Notes: generated by a model not told the origin, from the letters alone. A stretch of DNA of 17,757 nucleotides from an uncultured Collinsella sp. (GCA_900549185.1 URNM01000024.1:1-17757), one strand, 5' to 3'; counted from the stretch's first letter, positions 1 to 7,293 are shown. Numbers and translations: made by a program.

Positions 1-28
1 GGCAGCGTCAGATGTGTATAAGAGACAG
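1..28. other. Nextera/Tn5 sequencing adapter remnant
   Basis: The first 28 bases are the 3' part of the Nextera read-1 adapter and end in the 19-base Tn5 mosaic end AGATGTGTATAAGAGACAG. This is library DNA, not genome. Reading it in frame gives the telltale peptide MCIRDR at the start of a false longer protein. The genomic sequence starts at base 29. Confidence 0.98.
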
Positions 29-695
29 GCTCAAGCCCGCCTCGGGCAGCGTGCGCGTCACGGGACTGGATACCGCAGCCGTTCCCACGAGCCGCATTGC
101 CCGCGAGGTCGCGACCCTCTTCCAAAACCCCGACCGTCAGATCTGCAAGGACACCGTGCTCGACGAGGTCGCCTTTGGCTTGGAACTGGGCGGCATGGAC
201 CGCGCCGAGGCCCTGCGTCGCGCCCAGCTGGTCATCGATCGCTTTGGCTTGCCGGCCGACGAGGCGCCCTTCTCGCTTTCGCGCGGCCAGCGACAAATGG
301 TGGCGCTTGCCTCCGTCGTAGTGGTTGAGCCCAAGATCGTCGTGCTCGACGAGCCCACGAGCGGCCTTGACTACCGCGAGTGCATGACCGTCATGGAAAC
401 CGTGCGCACCATGGCCGAGCGCGGCTGCGCCGTTATCATGGTCTGCCACGACATGGAAGTTGTCTCCGACTTTGCCGAGCGCATCGTGGTAATGGCCGAC
501 GGCCGCATCCTCGACCGCGGCCGCACGCACGAGCTATTCTCGAACATCGATCTCATGCAGCGTGCCTACGTTGAGCCGCCCCAGGTCATCGAACTCTCGC
601 GCCGTCTGGCATCTTCCGTCTCGCCCGCTTTTGCGCAGGTGAGCGAGGTCACCGATGTCGTTCGAATTACCAAGGAGATGGTCCACCGTGGTTAA
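29..695 (+). CDS. ECF transporter ATPase component, 5' end missing
   Basis: This is the C-terminal part of an ABC ATPase of the energy-coupling factor type, which drives vitamin or metal-ion uptake together with EcfT and a substrate-binding S component. Visible motifs, in order, are a Q-loop region (LFQNPDRQ, about 119-142), a signature motif in the form LSRGQRQ (about 277-297), Walker B with the D-loop (VVLDEPTSGLD, about 340-372) and the H-loop (CHD, about 445-453). The Walker A motif is absent because the contig is cut at its 5' end; the first bases of the open frame are adapter. The stop at 693-695 overlaps the likely GTG start of the EcfT gene by 8 bases, so the two are probably translationally coupled. 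The substrate cannot be told because no S component is in the window. The family call is firm; whether it is the EcfA1 or EcfA2 type is not. Confidence 0.9.
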
Positions 696-1434
696 CGTCA
701 TCGACTACATGCCGGGCGATACGCTGCTGCATCGCCTGAACCCCGTCATCAAACTGGGCCTCGCCGCCGCCATCATCGTCGGCATCTTTTTGTCCGACAC
801 CTACGTGGCGCTGCTGGGCTTTTTGGCACTCACCCTTGCGCTGGGTGCCTACGCCGGCGTCGTCGACCGTCTGTTCTCGCTGCTCAAGTTGCTGATTCCG
901 CTCGCGCTTATCATGCTGGTGCTCCAGCTGGCCTTTATGCGCGATGGCAACGTGGTGTGGGGTTTCATCACCGACACGGGCCTCATCACAGGATCGAAGG
1001 CCTGCCTGCGCCTGCTGGGTGTGGCGTTACCACTCATCCTCATGCTCATGGTGACCAAACTCAATGACCTTGCCAACGCCTGCGTCGAGGTGCTGCACGT
1101 GCCGTATCGCTATGCCTTCACCTTTACCACGGCGCTGCGCTTTGTGCCGGTGTTTGGTCAGGAGATGAACGCCATCATGGAGGCGCAGACCGCACGCGGC
1201 GTCGAGTATGACACCAAGAACCCCATCAAGAAGCTTAAGCTCATGCTGCCACTGTGTGTGCCACTGCTCATCTCGAGCGTGGGCAAGACCGATGCCACAG
1301 CCTTGGCGGCAGAACAGCGCGGCTTCTATCTGCGTACGCGCGCCAGCTCGTACAAGCGCTACCCCATCAAGGGCCTGGACATCGCCGTGCTCATCGTCAG
1401 CATCGCCCTCATCGCCATCGGCTTCCTGTTCTAG
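688..1434 (+). CDS. ecfT: ECF transporter transmembrane component EcfT
   Basis: A hydrophobic protein of about 248 residues that forms the membrane scaffold of an ECF importer, linking the ATPases to the substrate-binding S component. It has several membrane segments: near the N-terminus (LGLAAAIIVGIFL), in the middle (LLIPLALIMLVLQL; VALPLILMLMV) and at the C-terminus (IAVLIVSIALIAIGFLF). Between the last segments it has the cytoplasmic coupling helices with Arg-Gly motifs, AQTARGVEY and AAEQRGFY; the second is QRG where many homologues have ARG. I prefer the GTG at 688 because AAGGAG lies at 672-677 with a 10-base spacing. An in-frame upstream ATG at 655 would overlap the ATPase gene by 41 bases and lacks a good ribosome binding site. 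The gene is coupled to the upstream ATPase and is followed by a strong terminator. Confidence 0.9.
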   Translation: MVNVIDYMPGDTLLHRLNPVIKLGLAAAIIVGIFLSDTYVALLGFLALTLALGAYAGVVDRLFSLLKLLIPLALIMLVLQLAFMRDGNVVWGFITDTGLITGSKACLRLLGVALPLILMLMVTKLNDLANACVEVLHVPYRYAFTFTTALRFVPVFGQEMNAIMEAQTARGVEYDTKNPIKKLKLMLPLCVPLLISSVGKTDATALAAEQRGFYLRTRASSYKRYPIKGLDIAVLIVSIALIAIGFLF

Positions 1435-1463
1435 TTCACCACCGACAGCAACAGCCCAACGCA

Positions 1464-1500
1464 AAAGGCCTCGGCTCGCACCAAACGAGCCGAGGCCTTT
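1464..1500 (+). terminator. Rho-independent terminator after ecfT
   Basis: A perfect 15-bp stem (AAAGGCCTCGGCTCG at 1464-1478 pairs with 1486-1500) closes a 7-base loop. The A/T-ended stem gives runs of A on one side and T on the other, so it could work for either strand. It sits 29 bases after the ecfT stop and ends the ECF operon. Confidence 0.85.
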
Positions 1501-1521
1501 ACTGTTTCACCAGATAAAACC

Positions 1522-1553
1522 TACCAAAATTAACCTGTCCCCTTTTGACAGGT
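1522..1553 (-). repeat. REP-like palindromic element, copy 1
   Basis: Read on the - strand this contains an inverted repeat ACCTGTC/GACAGGT (1547-1553 with 1533-1539, loop of 7 bases) and the core GGGGACAGGTTAATTTTG. A similar core, GGGGTCAGGTGACTTTG, lies in another hairpin at 17445-17473. The positions agree at about 13 of 17 bases. Such cores resemble dispersed REP-like repeats linked in other bacteria to TnpA(REP)/RAYT transposases, but no transposase is present here. It lies directly after the racemase gene and may also help end its transcript. Confidence 0.4.
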
Positions 1554-1559
1554 CGGAAG

Positions 1560-2306
1560 CTAGAGGCGGTAGGGGGCGCCGCTGCGGATGATGGATTCGC
1601 GCACCAGGACATCCATGGCGTCGAGGGTGATCTCGGGCATCTCTCGGTACTTTTGCAACACCGAGAGCTCGGTGCAGGCCAGAATGACGCGGTCGCAGCC
1701 GCTACGGGCGAACTCCCACATCACGCGGTCGAACTTATCCATATCGGGCTCACGTCCGGCCTTCACATCATCGTAGATAAGCGACATCACATCGTTCTGA
1801 CGTTTCTCGCTGGGATAGACGACCTCAACACCCGCAGCCTTACATTCGCGGCCGTAGACACCCGCGCCCACGGTTCCGTCGGTGCCCATGATGCCAATCT
1901 TGTGCACCGGCTCGGCCGGCATACTCAGGTTGGGGTCGAACTCGCACTCCCCCATCACCGCACCGGCCAGAGCATAGCGCACCGACTCACGCGGCATGTG
2001 GATAATCGGCACCTTCGTAAACGACTGGATCTGGTCGTAGAAGTAGTGCGACGTGTTGCAGGGAATGGCAATGTGCGCACAGCCCAGCGACTCGAGTGCC
2101 TGGGCACACTCTTTCATGGTCGCCAGCAGCTTGGCATGCTCGCCGGTCTTAATGGCCAACGTGCGGTCGGGCATGGTCGACTTGGAGAGCACCACCATGT
2201 CGATATGTTCCTGATCGCAGGCAGCAGCCGTATGACGCACCACCTGGTCGTAGTAATACGACGTGGCCTCGGCGCCCATGCCGCCGATAACTCCCAGCTT
2301 TTCCAT
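1560..2306 (-). CDS. Aspartate/glutamate racemase family protein (probable aspartate racemase)
   Basis: A cytoplasmic enzyme of 248 residues, the normal size for the PLP-independent two-cysteine aspartate racemases that interconvert L- and D-aspartate. It starts with the typical MEKLGVIGGMG, has the first catalytic cysteine in IPCNTSHY (Cys83) and the second in LACTELSV (Cys211). The start at 2306 is chosen because AAGGAGG lies five bases upstream; a longer frame reaching 2390 would run into the upstream gene's end without need. It lies 84 bases after an ATP-grasp ligase on the same strand, the same pairing as the D-aspartate ligase and racemase genes of Enterococcus faecium. From this context its job is likely to supply D-Asp for peptidoglycan cross-bridges. 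Glutamate or another amino acid as substrate cannot be excluded from sequence alone. Confidence 0.88.
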   Translation of the reverse strand: MEKLGVIGGMGAEATSYYYDQVVRHTAAACDQEHIDMVVLSKSTMPDRTLAIKTGEHAKLLATMKECAQALESLGCAHIAIPCNTSHYFYDQIQSFTKVPIIHMPRESVRYALAGAVMGECEFDPNLSMPAEPVHKIGIMGTDGTVGAGVYGRECKAAGVEVVYPSEKRQNDVMSLIYDDVKAGREPDMDKFDRVMWEFARSGCDRVILACTELSVLQKYREMPEITLDAMDVLVRESIIRSGAPYRL

Positions 2307-2328
2307 CGCCGCCTCCTTGGTGACGCTT

Positions 2329-2381
2329 GCGCAATTGCGCGTATCATACCCGCGCCCGCCCGATGCAAACCGGACGGGCGC
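2329..2381 (-). promoter_or_regulatory. Intercistronic hairpin and palindrome between ligase and racemase genes
   Basis: An 11-bp stem with one U-G pair (2352-2362 with 2371-2381, loop of 8) lies between the two genes. It is followed on the - strand by a TATGAT box and then a perfect 12-bp palindrome GCGCAATTGCGC (2329-2340), just before the racemase ribosome binding site. There is no T-run, so it does not look like a normal terminator. It may stabilise one part of the transcript or mark a second promoter for the racemase. Confidence 0.4.
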
Positions 2382-2390
2382 CGCGCTCAT

Positions 2391-3647
2391 CTACTTGTAA
2401 TACGTCTTGAACAGCTTAAAGTGGCGCAGCTTGGTGTGCCACATGCGCAGCCAGCGGTTAAAGACAAAGTCGCCCTTCATAAACGAAGGGTCGGCGCCCT
2501 TGCCTTCCTTGTCCAGGCGATGCACCTTAGCGCGCAGCTCGGGATCCTTGACGTACTTGTCGACGACGCCCATGGGGACGACCATCCACAGGGCCTCGTC
2601 CTGAGCCGTCACAAACTCCGGCTCAAACGGACGGTTGAGCACATACTCGTCCACCACATACTTGGCAACGTTAAAGCCGCTGTTGGTAACGTAGTAGTTG
2701 CTGCGGCCCTGGCGCGTGTTGAAATCGAAGAACTTAAACGAGCCGTCGCGCTCGTCGTACTTAACGTCAAAGTTGGAATAGCCCACAAAGTGAAGGTCCT
2801 CGAGCAACTTGCGCACGCCGCCCATGAGCTCGTCGTTGGGCTCGGTAATGATACAGGCATGGTTGCCGACACCGTGGGGCTGATGCTCCTCAAGCAGCAC
2901 ATGGCCCAGGCACATCATGCGCACCTTGCCGTTGCGGTCGGAATAGCTAGTGAGCACGCGCATGTACTCGTCGTTGCCGGGCACGCGATCCTGCAAGATC
3001 AGATCGTCGGTGTAGCCGCTGGCATACGAATCGCGAATGACCTGTTCCAGCTCGGCGCGGTCGGCAATCTCATAGGCCTTCTTCTGGCCCTCGAACTCAT
3101 GCTGCCACCACATGATGCCGTCGGAAGGCTTCAGAATCATCGGGTAAGGAAAATCGATCTGGTCGAGCACTTCGGCAGGCGCCTCACCCTGGGCATTGAG
3201 CATCGCCTTGGTAAAGGTAAACGTGTGCGGATAGGGCACGCCATGCTTCTCGCACAGCTCGTAGAAGATCTCCTTCTTCTGACACTGTTCAAGCATGCTA
3301 TAGGGAGCGTAAGGCGCGACGATGTTATCCGCCAACTCATGGGCATCCTTGGCCTGAGCCACGAGGGCAACATAGTTATCGCCACAGCCCACAAGGACAA
3401 TCGTCTTGTCGGCATGCGCTTGGGCAATGCCGTTGACGGTTTTGAGCATCACGGGCATGGTATCGATATCCACGTTGGGCGTGTAGTCGATAATCTGGCT
3501 GCGGTACGCAGGGCCCGTCTGGTACTTGCCAAAGACCAGACTCTTGACCTGGTACTCCTCGTAGAAGGCGCGCGCCACCGAGTAGGCGTTGATGTCGCCA
3601 CCGAGCAGCACGGGGATGAACTCGCGCTCTGTAAACTGCAATGCCAT
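2391..3647 (-). CDS. ATP-grasp carboxylate-amine ligase, probable D-aspartate ligase
   Basis: A soluble protein of 418 residues of the ATP-grasp superfamily, whose members activate a carboxylate with ATP and join it to an amine. The N-terminal third holds the pre-ATP-grasp fold (IPVLLGGDINAYSVAR; IVLVGCGDNYV). The middle has nucleotide-binding elements (PMILKPSDG, LILQDRVPGNDEYM). The C-terminal part has the metal- and ATP-binding stretch with FKFFDFNTRQGRSNYY. The start at 3647 has AGGAAG five bases upstream. The downstream neighbour is an aspartate racemase, as in the E. faecium locus where the ligase adds D-Asp to the lysine side chain of UDP-MurNAc-pentapeptide. I infer the same role here. 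The D-Asp specificity rests on context and overall resemblance; general annotation would be carboxylate-amine ligase. Confidence 0.82.
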   Translation of the reverse strand: MALQFTEREFIPVLLGGDINAYSVARAFYEEYQVKSLVFGKYQTGPAYRSQIIDYTPNVDIDTMPVMLKTVNGIAQAHADKTIVLVGCGDNYVALVAQAKDAHELADNIVAPYAPYSMLEQCQKKEIFYELCEKHGVPYPHTFTFTKAMLNAQGEAPAEVLDQIDFPYPMILKPSDGIMWWQHEFEGQKKAYEIADRAELEQVIRDSYASGYTDDLILQDRVPGNDEYMRVLTSYSDRNGKVRMMCLGHVLLEEHQPHGVGNHACIITEPNDELMGGVRKLLEDLHFVGYSNFDVKYDERDGSFKFFDFNTRQGRSNYYVTNSGFNVAKYVVDEYVLNRPFEPEFVTAQDEALWMVVPMGVVDKYVKDPELRAKVHRLDKEGKGADPSFMKGDFVFNRWLRMWHTKLRHFKLFKTYYK

Positions 3648-3703
3648 GGAAACTTCCTATCATGAACTGCCCACACAACGGGCGGTCTTTGCGCAACTGA
3701 TTC

Positions 3704-3733
3704 ATTCTAGCGTGCCAAGCCGCCGGCGCCCAA
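3704..3733 (-). promoter_or_regulatory. Candidate promoter of the ligase-racemase operon
   Basis: On the - strand TAGAAT (3704-3709) matches the -10 consensus at five of six positions. It is preceded by TTGGGC with an 18-base spacer, a weak -35 element. It lies about 57 bases before the ligase start codon, a reasonable 5' leader length. Supported only by consensus match. Confidence 0.4.
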
Positions 3734-3768
3734 AGCTCCACCGTATCTATGGCAATCGACGTAATCGT

Positions 3769-3791
3769 CCAGCACGAAGGCCAGCACGAAG
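3769..3791 (+). repeat. Tandem 12-base direct repeat in an intergenic region
   Basis: CCAGCACGAAG occurs at 3769-3779 and again at 3781-3791, one base apart. It is in the divergent spacer between the ligase gene and the MOSC gene. No function is evident. Confidence 0.5.
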
Positions 3792-3801
3792 ACGGCGCTC
3801 A

Positions 3802-3818
3802 CCGTTGTATGACAACGG
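3802..3818 (+). promoter_or_regulatory. Palindrome upstream of the MOSC gene, possible operator
   Basis: CCGTTGT-ATG-ACAACGG is a perfect 7-bp inverted repeat with a 3-base centre. A second, smaller one, CCTAC/GTAGG, lies at 3827-3843. Both are in the 234-base divergent spacer, 40 to 80 bases before the MOSC start, where a regulator could bind. The regulator is unknown. Confidence 0.35.
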
Positions 3819-3881
3819 GCAATGAACCTACCATTGTTGTAGGATTCAGCGTATTGACATCCTCGAGCGAAAGGCGCGCAC

Positions 3882-4514
3882 GTGCCCCAAGACCATCCGA
3901 CCGATAATCCCATCTTCAATGCTGCGAAGCGCGAGCTGGCGGAACGTGCGAAAGCGACCGTTCCCCTGTGCACGGCAAACGACGCCTACAACGGACCCGC
4001 CCACATCGTCTCGATCAACACGTCGGCACACAAGGGCACGCGCAAGTCGCCCATCGCCGATGGACACGACACCGTTATAGAGCAATTTGGCCTCGCCTCC
4101 GACGCACACGCCGGACATTGGCACCGCCAGGTCTCTTTTTTAGCCGCGGAGTCCATCCAGACGGCGCAGGCGCGCGGGCTCGATGTGCACGAGGGCGACT
4201 TTGGCGAGAACTTCACAACCCAGGGCCTCAACCTGCTCTCGCTCCCCCTGGGAACGCAGCTCAAGCTTGGAAGCGACGTGATCGTCGAAATCAGTCAGAT
4301 CGGCAAGGTCTGCCACACACGCTGTGCCATCTACTATCTTGCCGGCGACTGCATCTTTCCCCACGAGGGCGTTTTTGGCGTGGTACTAAAGGGTGGAGAG
4401 GTCTACGCCGGCGATGATATCCAGGTAATCAAACTCGGCGACGGCACCTGTTCGTTCACCCCCGCCGAGGCCATCGAAGAGATTGAGCAGGCTCGCCAGA
4501 GGGGCACGCTGTAG
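3882..4514 (+). CDS. MOSC domain-containing protein
   Basis: A cytoplasmic protein of 210 residues carrying a MOSC domain, the fold of the molybdenum-cofactor sulfurase C-terminus and of YiiM/YuaD-type stand-alone proteins thought to handle sulfur or metal-sulfur groups. Conserved features are the N-terminal strand HIVSINTS, the segment GLASDAHAGHWHRQVSFL, the acidic GDFGENFTTQGL, and the cysteine region GKVCHTRCAIYY followed by GVFGVVLKGGEVYAGD, which holds the candidate active cysteine. The start is a GTG at 3882 with GAAAGG seven bases upstream. It is transcribed alone, divergent from the ligase-racemase pair. Exact substrate is unknown; some Coriobacteriia have many molybdoenzymes, which fits but does not prove a cofactor role. 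Confidence 0.85.
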   Translation: MPQDHPTDNPIFNAAKRELAERAKATVPLCTANDAYNGPAHIVSINTSAHKGTRKSPIADGHDTVIEQFGLASDAHAGHWHRQVSFLAAESIQTAQARGLDVHEGDFGENFTTQGLNLLSLPLGTQLKLGSDVIVEISQIGKVCHTRCAIYYLAGDCIFPHEGVFGVVLKGGEVYAGDDIQVIKLGDGTCSFTPAEAIEEIEQARQRGTL

Positions 4515-4541
4515 TTGTAAAACCCCACGTTGAGATGGCTT

Positions 4542-4578
4542 TTACAGCCCTAAACTCCTCTCAAACAGGGCTCTGTAA
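4542..4578 (+). terminator. Hairpin downstream of the MOSC gene, possible terminator
   Basis: TTACAG (4542-4547) pairs with CTGTAA (4573-4578), and CCCT pairs inside with AGGG, leaving a two-base bulge and a 15-base loop. It starts 28 bases after the MOSC stop. No T-run follows, so termination is uncertain. Confidence 0.35.
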
Positions 4579-4582
4579 CGTT

Positions 4583-4685
4583 AAAGTTGAACTCTATGGT
4601 TTCTCAACAATTCACCATTTCTGCAGGTCAAGGCCAAAGCCTCAAGTTCAACTTGACCCTTTGGAACCTTTAAGGTTCAAGTTGA
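4583..4685 (+). promoter_or_regulatory. Cluster of TCAAGTTGA-type repeats before the secreted hydrolase gene
   Basis: The 9-mer TCAAGTTGA or its complement recurs. AAAGTTGAAC is at 4583-4592, a perfect 15-base palindrome TCAAGTTCAACTTGA at 4642-4656, and TCAAGTTGA at 4677-4685. The last copy sits where a -35 element would be for TAGAAT at 4701-4706. This pattern of repeated half-sites over a promoter looks like a binding array for a transcription factor controlling the gene at 4749. The 4515-4748 spacer otherwise holds no gene. Confidence 0.4.
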
Positions 4686-4748
4686 GGTCGAAAGCAGTAG
4701 TAGAATACCGTTCGAACCATAACCTACGATTGATTGCAGAGGGACTGG

Positions 4749-5882
4749 ATGCAGCATTCGAATCATCGCACCGCAGCGCTCATTGCGTCGAAGCCGGCTC
4801 GTATCATCACGAGCGCCGCGCTCGCCGTTGCGCTGACGGCCACGCCGATGCTCTCCCCCGTTGCGGCGTATGCCGCCTCGCAGGCAACGCAGGACCAGCT
4901 TTCCGCAGCCCAGCAGAAGATCGAAGCCGCCACGAGCGCCTACAACGACGCCCGCACCAAACTCGATGATCTGCAAAAGCAGATTGACTCCAATGAGGCA
5001 AGCATCGAGGAAATCGAGGCCAAGCTTCCCGAGCAGCAGGCCAAGGCAAGCTCCGCCATGCGCGATCTGTACAAGTATCAGAAGGGCACCAATCCCATCG
5101 TGAGCTTCCTGGTCAATGCGCAGAGCCTGGGTGAGTTCATCACGACCTGCAAATACACCAACCAGATCACGAGCTCGAGCGTCGACGAGATCGAAGAGCT
5201 CAATAACATGCAAACCGAACTCGAGCAGAACAAGGCCGAGCTCCAGCAGGCCAAGTCTCAACTTGAGGCAGAGCAGAAAAACGCCGAGGATGCGCTGGCG
5301 CAGGCCCAGCAGCTCCGCAGCGAGGCACAGGCAAAAGCCGAGCAGGAAAATGCCGCCGAGCTTGCCAAGCTTGAGGCCGATAAGGCCGCTGCCGCCGAGA
5401 AGCTCTCGGGCGAGGGCGTAAGCGGCAGCAATTCCAGCAGCCAGGCCACCAACACCAACACCACCATCGACACCACGGTGAACAGCTCCAATACTGGTAG
5501 CTCCGATTACGATTCGTTCATTAATGAGTGGACAGGCCGCATCGACAATTATCTCGCCGGCTCCCCCATGGCAGGCCAGGGCTATAACTTTGCCGTCGCC
5601 GCTTGGAATACCGGTGTCGACCCCCGTTGGTCCCCCGCCATCGCCTGCATCGAGAGCACCAAGGGTGCTTATTGCGCCAGTTCTTTCAACGCCTGGGGCT
5701 GGAGTGCACGTGGCGGCGGTTGGCGCAGCTTTGGCAGCTGGAGCGAGGGCATCTCCGCTCACGTTGCCTATCTGGGCGCCAACTACGGCTCCACCCTTAC
5801 CCCGGCAGCAGCCAAAAAGTACTGCCCGCCCACGTGGCAGGACTGGTACAACAAAGTCGCCGCTCAGATGAACCGCATCTAA
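4749..5882 (+). CDS. Secreted coiled-coil protein with lysozyme-like C-terminal domain
   Basis: A 377-residue exported protein. Residues 1-42 form a signal peptide (basic SKPAR, hydrophobic IITSAALAVALTA, cleavage after AYA). Residues about 45-225 are a long heptad-like coiled coil rich in Gln, Glu, Ala and Lys, like the N-terminal regulatory part of PcsB-type hydrolases. A Ser/Thr/Asn-rich linker follows. The last 120 residues look like a small lysozyme-like or glucosaminidase-like domain with IACIESTKG (candidate catalytic Glu), SFNAWGWSA, and W/G-rich SWSEGISAHVAYLG. Cysteines in ACIES, YCASS and KYCPP may form disulfides. The ATG at 4749 has AGAGGGA four bases upstream; a TTG at 4734 is in frame but poorly placed. 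The likely job is peptidoglycan cutting during growth or division. Enzymatic activity is an inference. Confidence 0.82.
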   Translation: MQHSNHRTAALIASKPARIITSAALAVALTATPMLSPVAAYAASQATQDQLSAAQQKIEAATSAYNDARTKLDDLQKQIDSNEASIEEIEAKLPEQQAKASSAMRDLYKYQKGTNPIVSFLVNAQSLGEFITTCKYTNQITSSSVDEIEELNNMQTELEQNKAELQQAKSQLEAEQKNAEDALAQAQQLRSEAQAKAEQENAAELAKLEADKAAAAEKLSGEGVSGSNSSSQATNTNTTIDTTVNSSNTGSSDYDSFINEWTGRIDNYLAGSPMAGQGYNFAVAAWNTGVDPRWSPAIACIESTKGAYCASSFNAWGWSARGGGWRSFGSWSEGISAHVAYLGANYGSTLTPAAAKKYCPPTWQDWYNKVAAQMNRI

Positions 5883-5892
5883 GTGCAACTGC

Positions 5893-5921
5893 AAAGGGCC
5901 CCAATGGGGCCCTTTTCTTTT
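5893..5921 (+). terminator. Rho-independent terminator of the secreted hydrolase gene
   Basis: AAAGGGCCCC (5893-5902) pairs with GGGGCCCTTT (5906-5915) around an AAT loop and is followed by TCTTTT. It lies 10 bases after the stop codon. The convergent kinase gene ends at 5920, so the same hairpin may also serve its transcript. Confidence 0.88.
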
Positions 5922-7293
5922 AGGTAGCGGAGGTATCGACGACGCCGGTCGCATTGGCAACCGCGACTATGACGATCATGCATAGGAGCAGCGCACCCAA
6001 TGCCTTGAGCCAGAGTTTCGCGAGTTTCTTGCCGCGATAGCTGTCGAGCAGCGCGAATCGCCGACGAAGACGGCGCTTATCGAGCAGTGCGAAATGCATA
6101 AGCACCATAAGGCCATCGACAAAGAAAAAATACCCGATTATGAGAAGCCACATCGGGTAGCTTTGGTTTGCTCCGGTGGGGTGAAAGACGGCAAAGTGAC
6201 TTCCGGCAAAGAACACAAGCAGCGAGAAGCAGACGAGCGCATTCCAAATGCGCCCCAGAGACTCCGGAACGCGAGAGAGCAGACCGCATGCAGCGGAGGT
6301 GGCAGGCCTAGGAAGCCCTGCGGGGTTCTGGAGTCCTTGGGGCGTCAACGCCGTCTCCGAGGCCGGAGTACGGACAGGCGCAGGAGGCCGCACGGGGCGA
6401 CTCAGATCGTATGCCGCGCGCGTCGCCCGTCCCAACGCTTCCGCACTCGCAAAACGTTTGGCCGGGTCGAGCGCCATCGACATGCAGACGGCATCGGTAA
6501 GTGGAGTGGGAATGCCGCGCGCCTCGCATTGCTCGCGCATGTCGAGCCCTGGTTTAGGGTCGACTCCCGTCAAGCAGAAGAACAACAGGGCGCCAAGCGC
6601 GTAGACGTCGCTGCGCACACTCGTCTGCCCAAACCCATACTGCTCGGGCGGCGCATAGGGTCGCGTGCCAAACTTGACGGTGTCGGCATCGGCGCCATCG
6701 CGCCATACGCGCGCGATCCCCAAGTCGATAATCACCAGCGATGAAAATGTCAGGCCGTCATCAGGCGTATAGTTGGCACCTGTCACGATGATATTCGACG
6801 GCTTGAGGTCGCGATGGATCACCGGCGCCGAAGCCTCCCCCGCCATTGCAAAACCGGCATGGAGCTCGCCCACGGCGTCGCAAAGGACAGGATACAATTC
6901 ACGTGCATAATCGGGGGTGGCTCCCAGACGGTCCACCAGCGCCCCGAGTGTCTCCCCTTCGATGTATTCCATAACCACGTTGAGCTCGTCGCCCACACGA
7001 CGACAATCGACGATTCTGGGCAGGTGCTCAAAACGCCTGCCTGCCCGCTGAGCGGCAAACAGGCGCTCGTATGCCCCGCCGATTTGAGCCGAAGCATCGA
7101 TACGTTTACGGACAAAGGGGCCGAGCGAACCACCGCCGGTTCCTTCAAAGTACACGAGCTCGGTTGTTTCAACGGACGAGCGCTTAAGTACTCGCTCCAC
7201 GCGATAGCTGTCGTCGCGATCGAGCGACGCCAGGTGCTCGGCAAGCGCTGCGGTCAGCTCGTCATCGGAATATGTTGGGGTCTGAGTATCCAT
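5920..7293 (-). CDS. Membrane-anchored serine/threonine protein kinase
   Basis: A protein of 457 residues with an N-terminal Hanks-type kinase domain (about residues 28-290) and a C-terminal membrane part. Visible are a lysine in FVRKRID, VIHRDLKPSNIIV (catalytic loop), IIDLGIAR (DLG instead of DFG, metal binding), TRPYAPPEQYG (activation segment) and SDVYALGALLFFCLTG. The glycine-rich loop is not canonical. After a Pro-rich linker come three hydrophobic segments (ALVCFSLLVFFAG, MWLLIIGYFFFVDGLMVLM, ALGALLLCMIVIVAVA) with a basic loop KRRLRRR between the last two. No PASTA or other sensor repeats are present. The start is uncertain: ATG 7293 has GGAG three bases upstream; ATGs at 7302/7305 or a GTG at 7323 are also in frame. 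It follows a HTH gene on the same strand by about 98 bases, so that protein may be a partner or substrate. Confidence 0.88.
   Translation of the reverse strand: MDTQTPTYSDDELTAALAEHLASLDRDDSYRVERVLKRSSVETTELVYFEGTGGGSLGPFVRKRIDASAQIGGAYERLFAAQRAGRRFEHLPRIVDCRRVGDELNVVMEYIEGETLGALVDRLGATPDYARELYPVLCDAVGELHAGFAMAGEASAPVIHRDLKPSNIIVTGANYTPDDGLTFSSLVIIDLGIARVWRDGADADTVKFGTRPYAPPEQYGFGQTSVRSDVYALGALLFFCLTGVDPKPGLDMREQCEARGIPTPLTDAVCMSMALDPAKRFASAEALGRATRAAYDLSRPVRPPAPVRTPASETALTPQGLQNPAGLPRPATSAACGLLSRVPESLGRIWNALVCFSLLVFFAGSHFAVFHPTGANQSYPMWLLIIGYFFFVDGLMVLMHFALLDKRRLRRRFALLDSYRGKKLAKLWLKALGALLLCMIVIVAVANATGVVDTSAT

Noticed and set aside
12..29. ATG within the first 28 bases as start of the ECF ATPase
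   Set aside because: It lies in adapter sequence and the encoded MCIRDR is a known artefact. The true start is off the contig.
1545..3665. A 706-codon open frame on + running antisense to the racemase and ligase genes
   Set aside because: It is a reflection of GC-rich third positions of the two - strand genes. It is rich in His, Leu and Val without any family pattern, while both antisense genes have clear motifs and ribosome binding sites.
3769..3791. Start of a CRISPR or tandem repeat array
   Set aside because: Only two copies of 11 bases, one base apart. No array or cas genes anywhere in the window.
3707..3973. An 88-codon frame on - in the spacer before the MOSC gene
   Set aside because: It has one hydrophobic stretch, but overlaps the MOSC gene by about 90 bases and lacks a ribosome binding site or recognisable family.
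4677..5960. A 427-codon open frame on - antisense to the secreted hydrolase gene
   Set aside because: Its Gly/Leu-rich runs mirror the coiled coil on the other strand. No start signal, and it crosses the terminator at 5893-5921.
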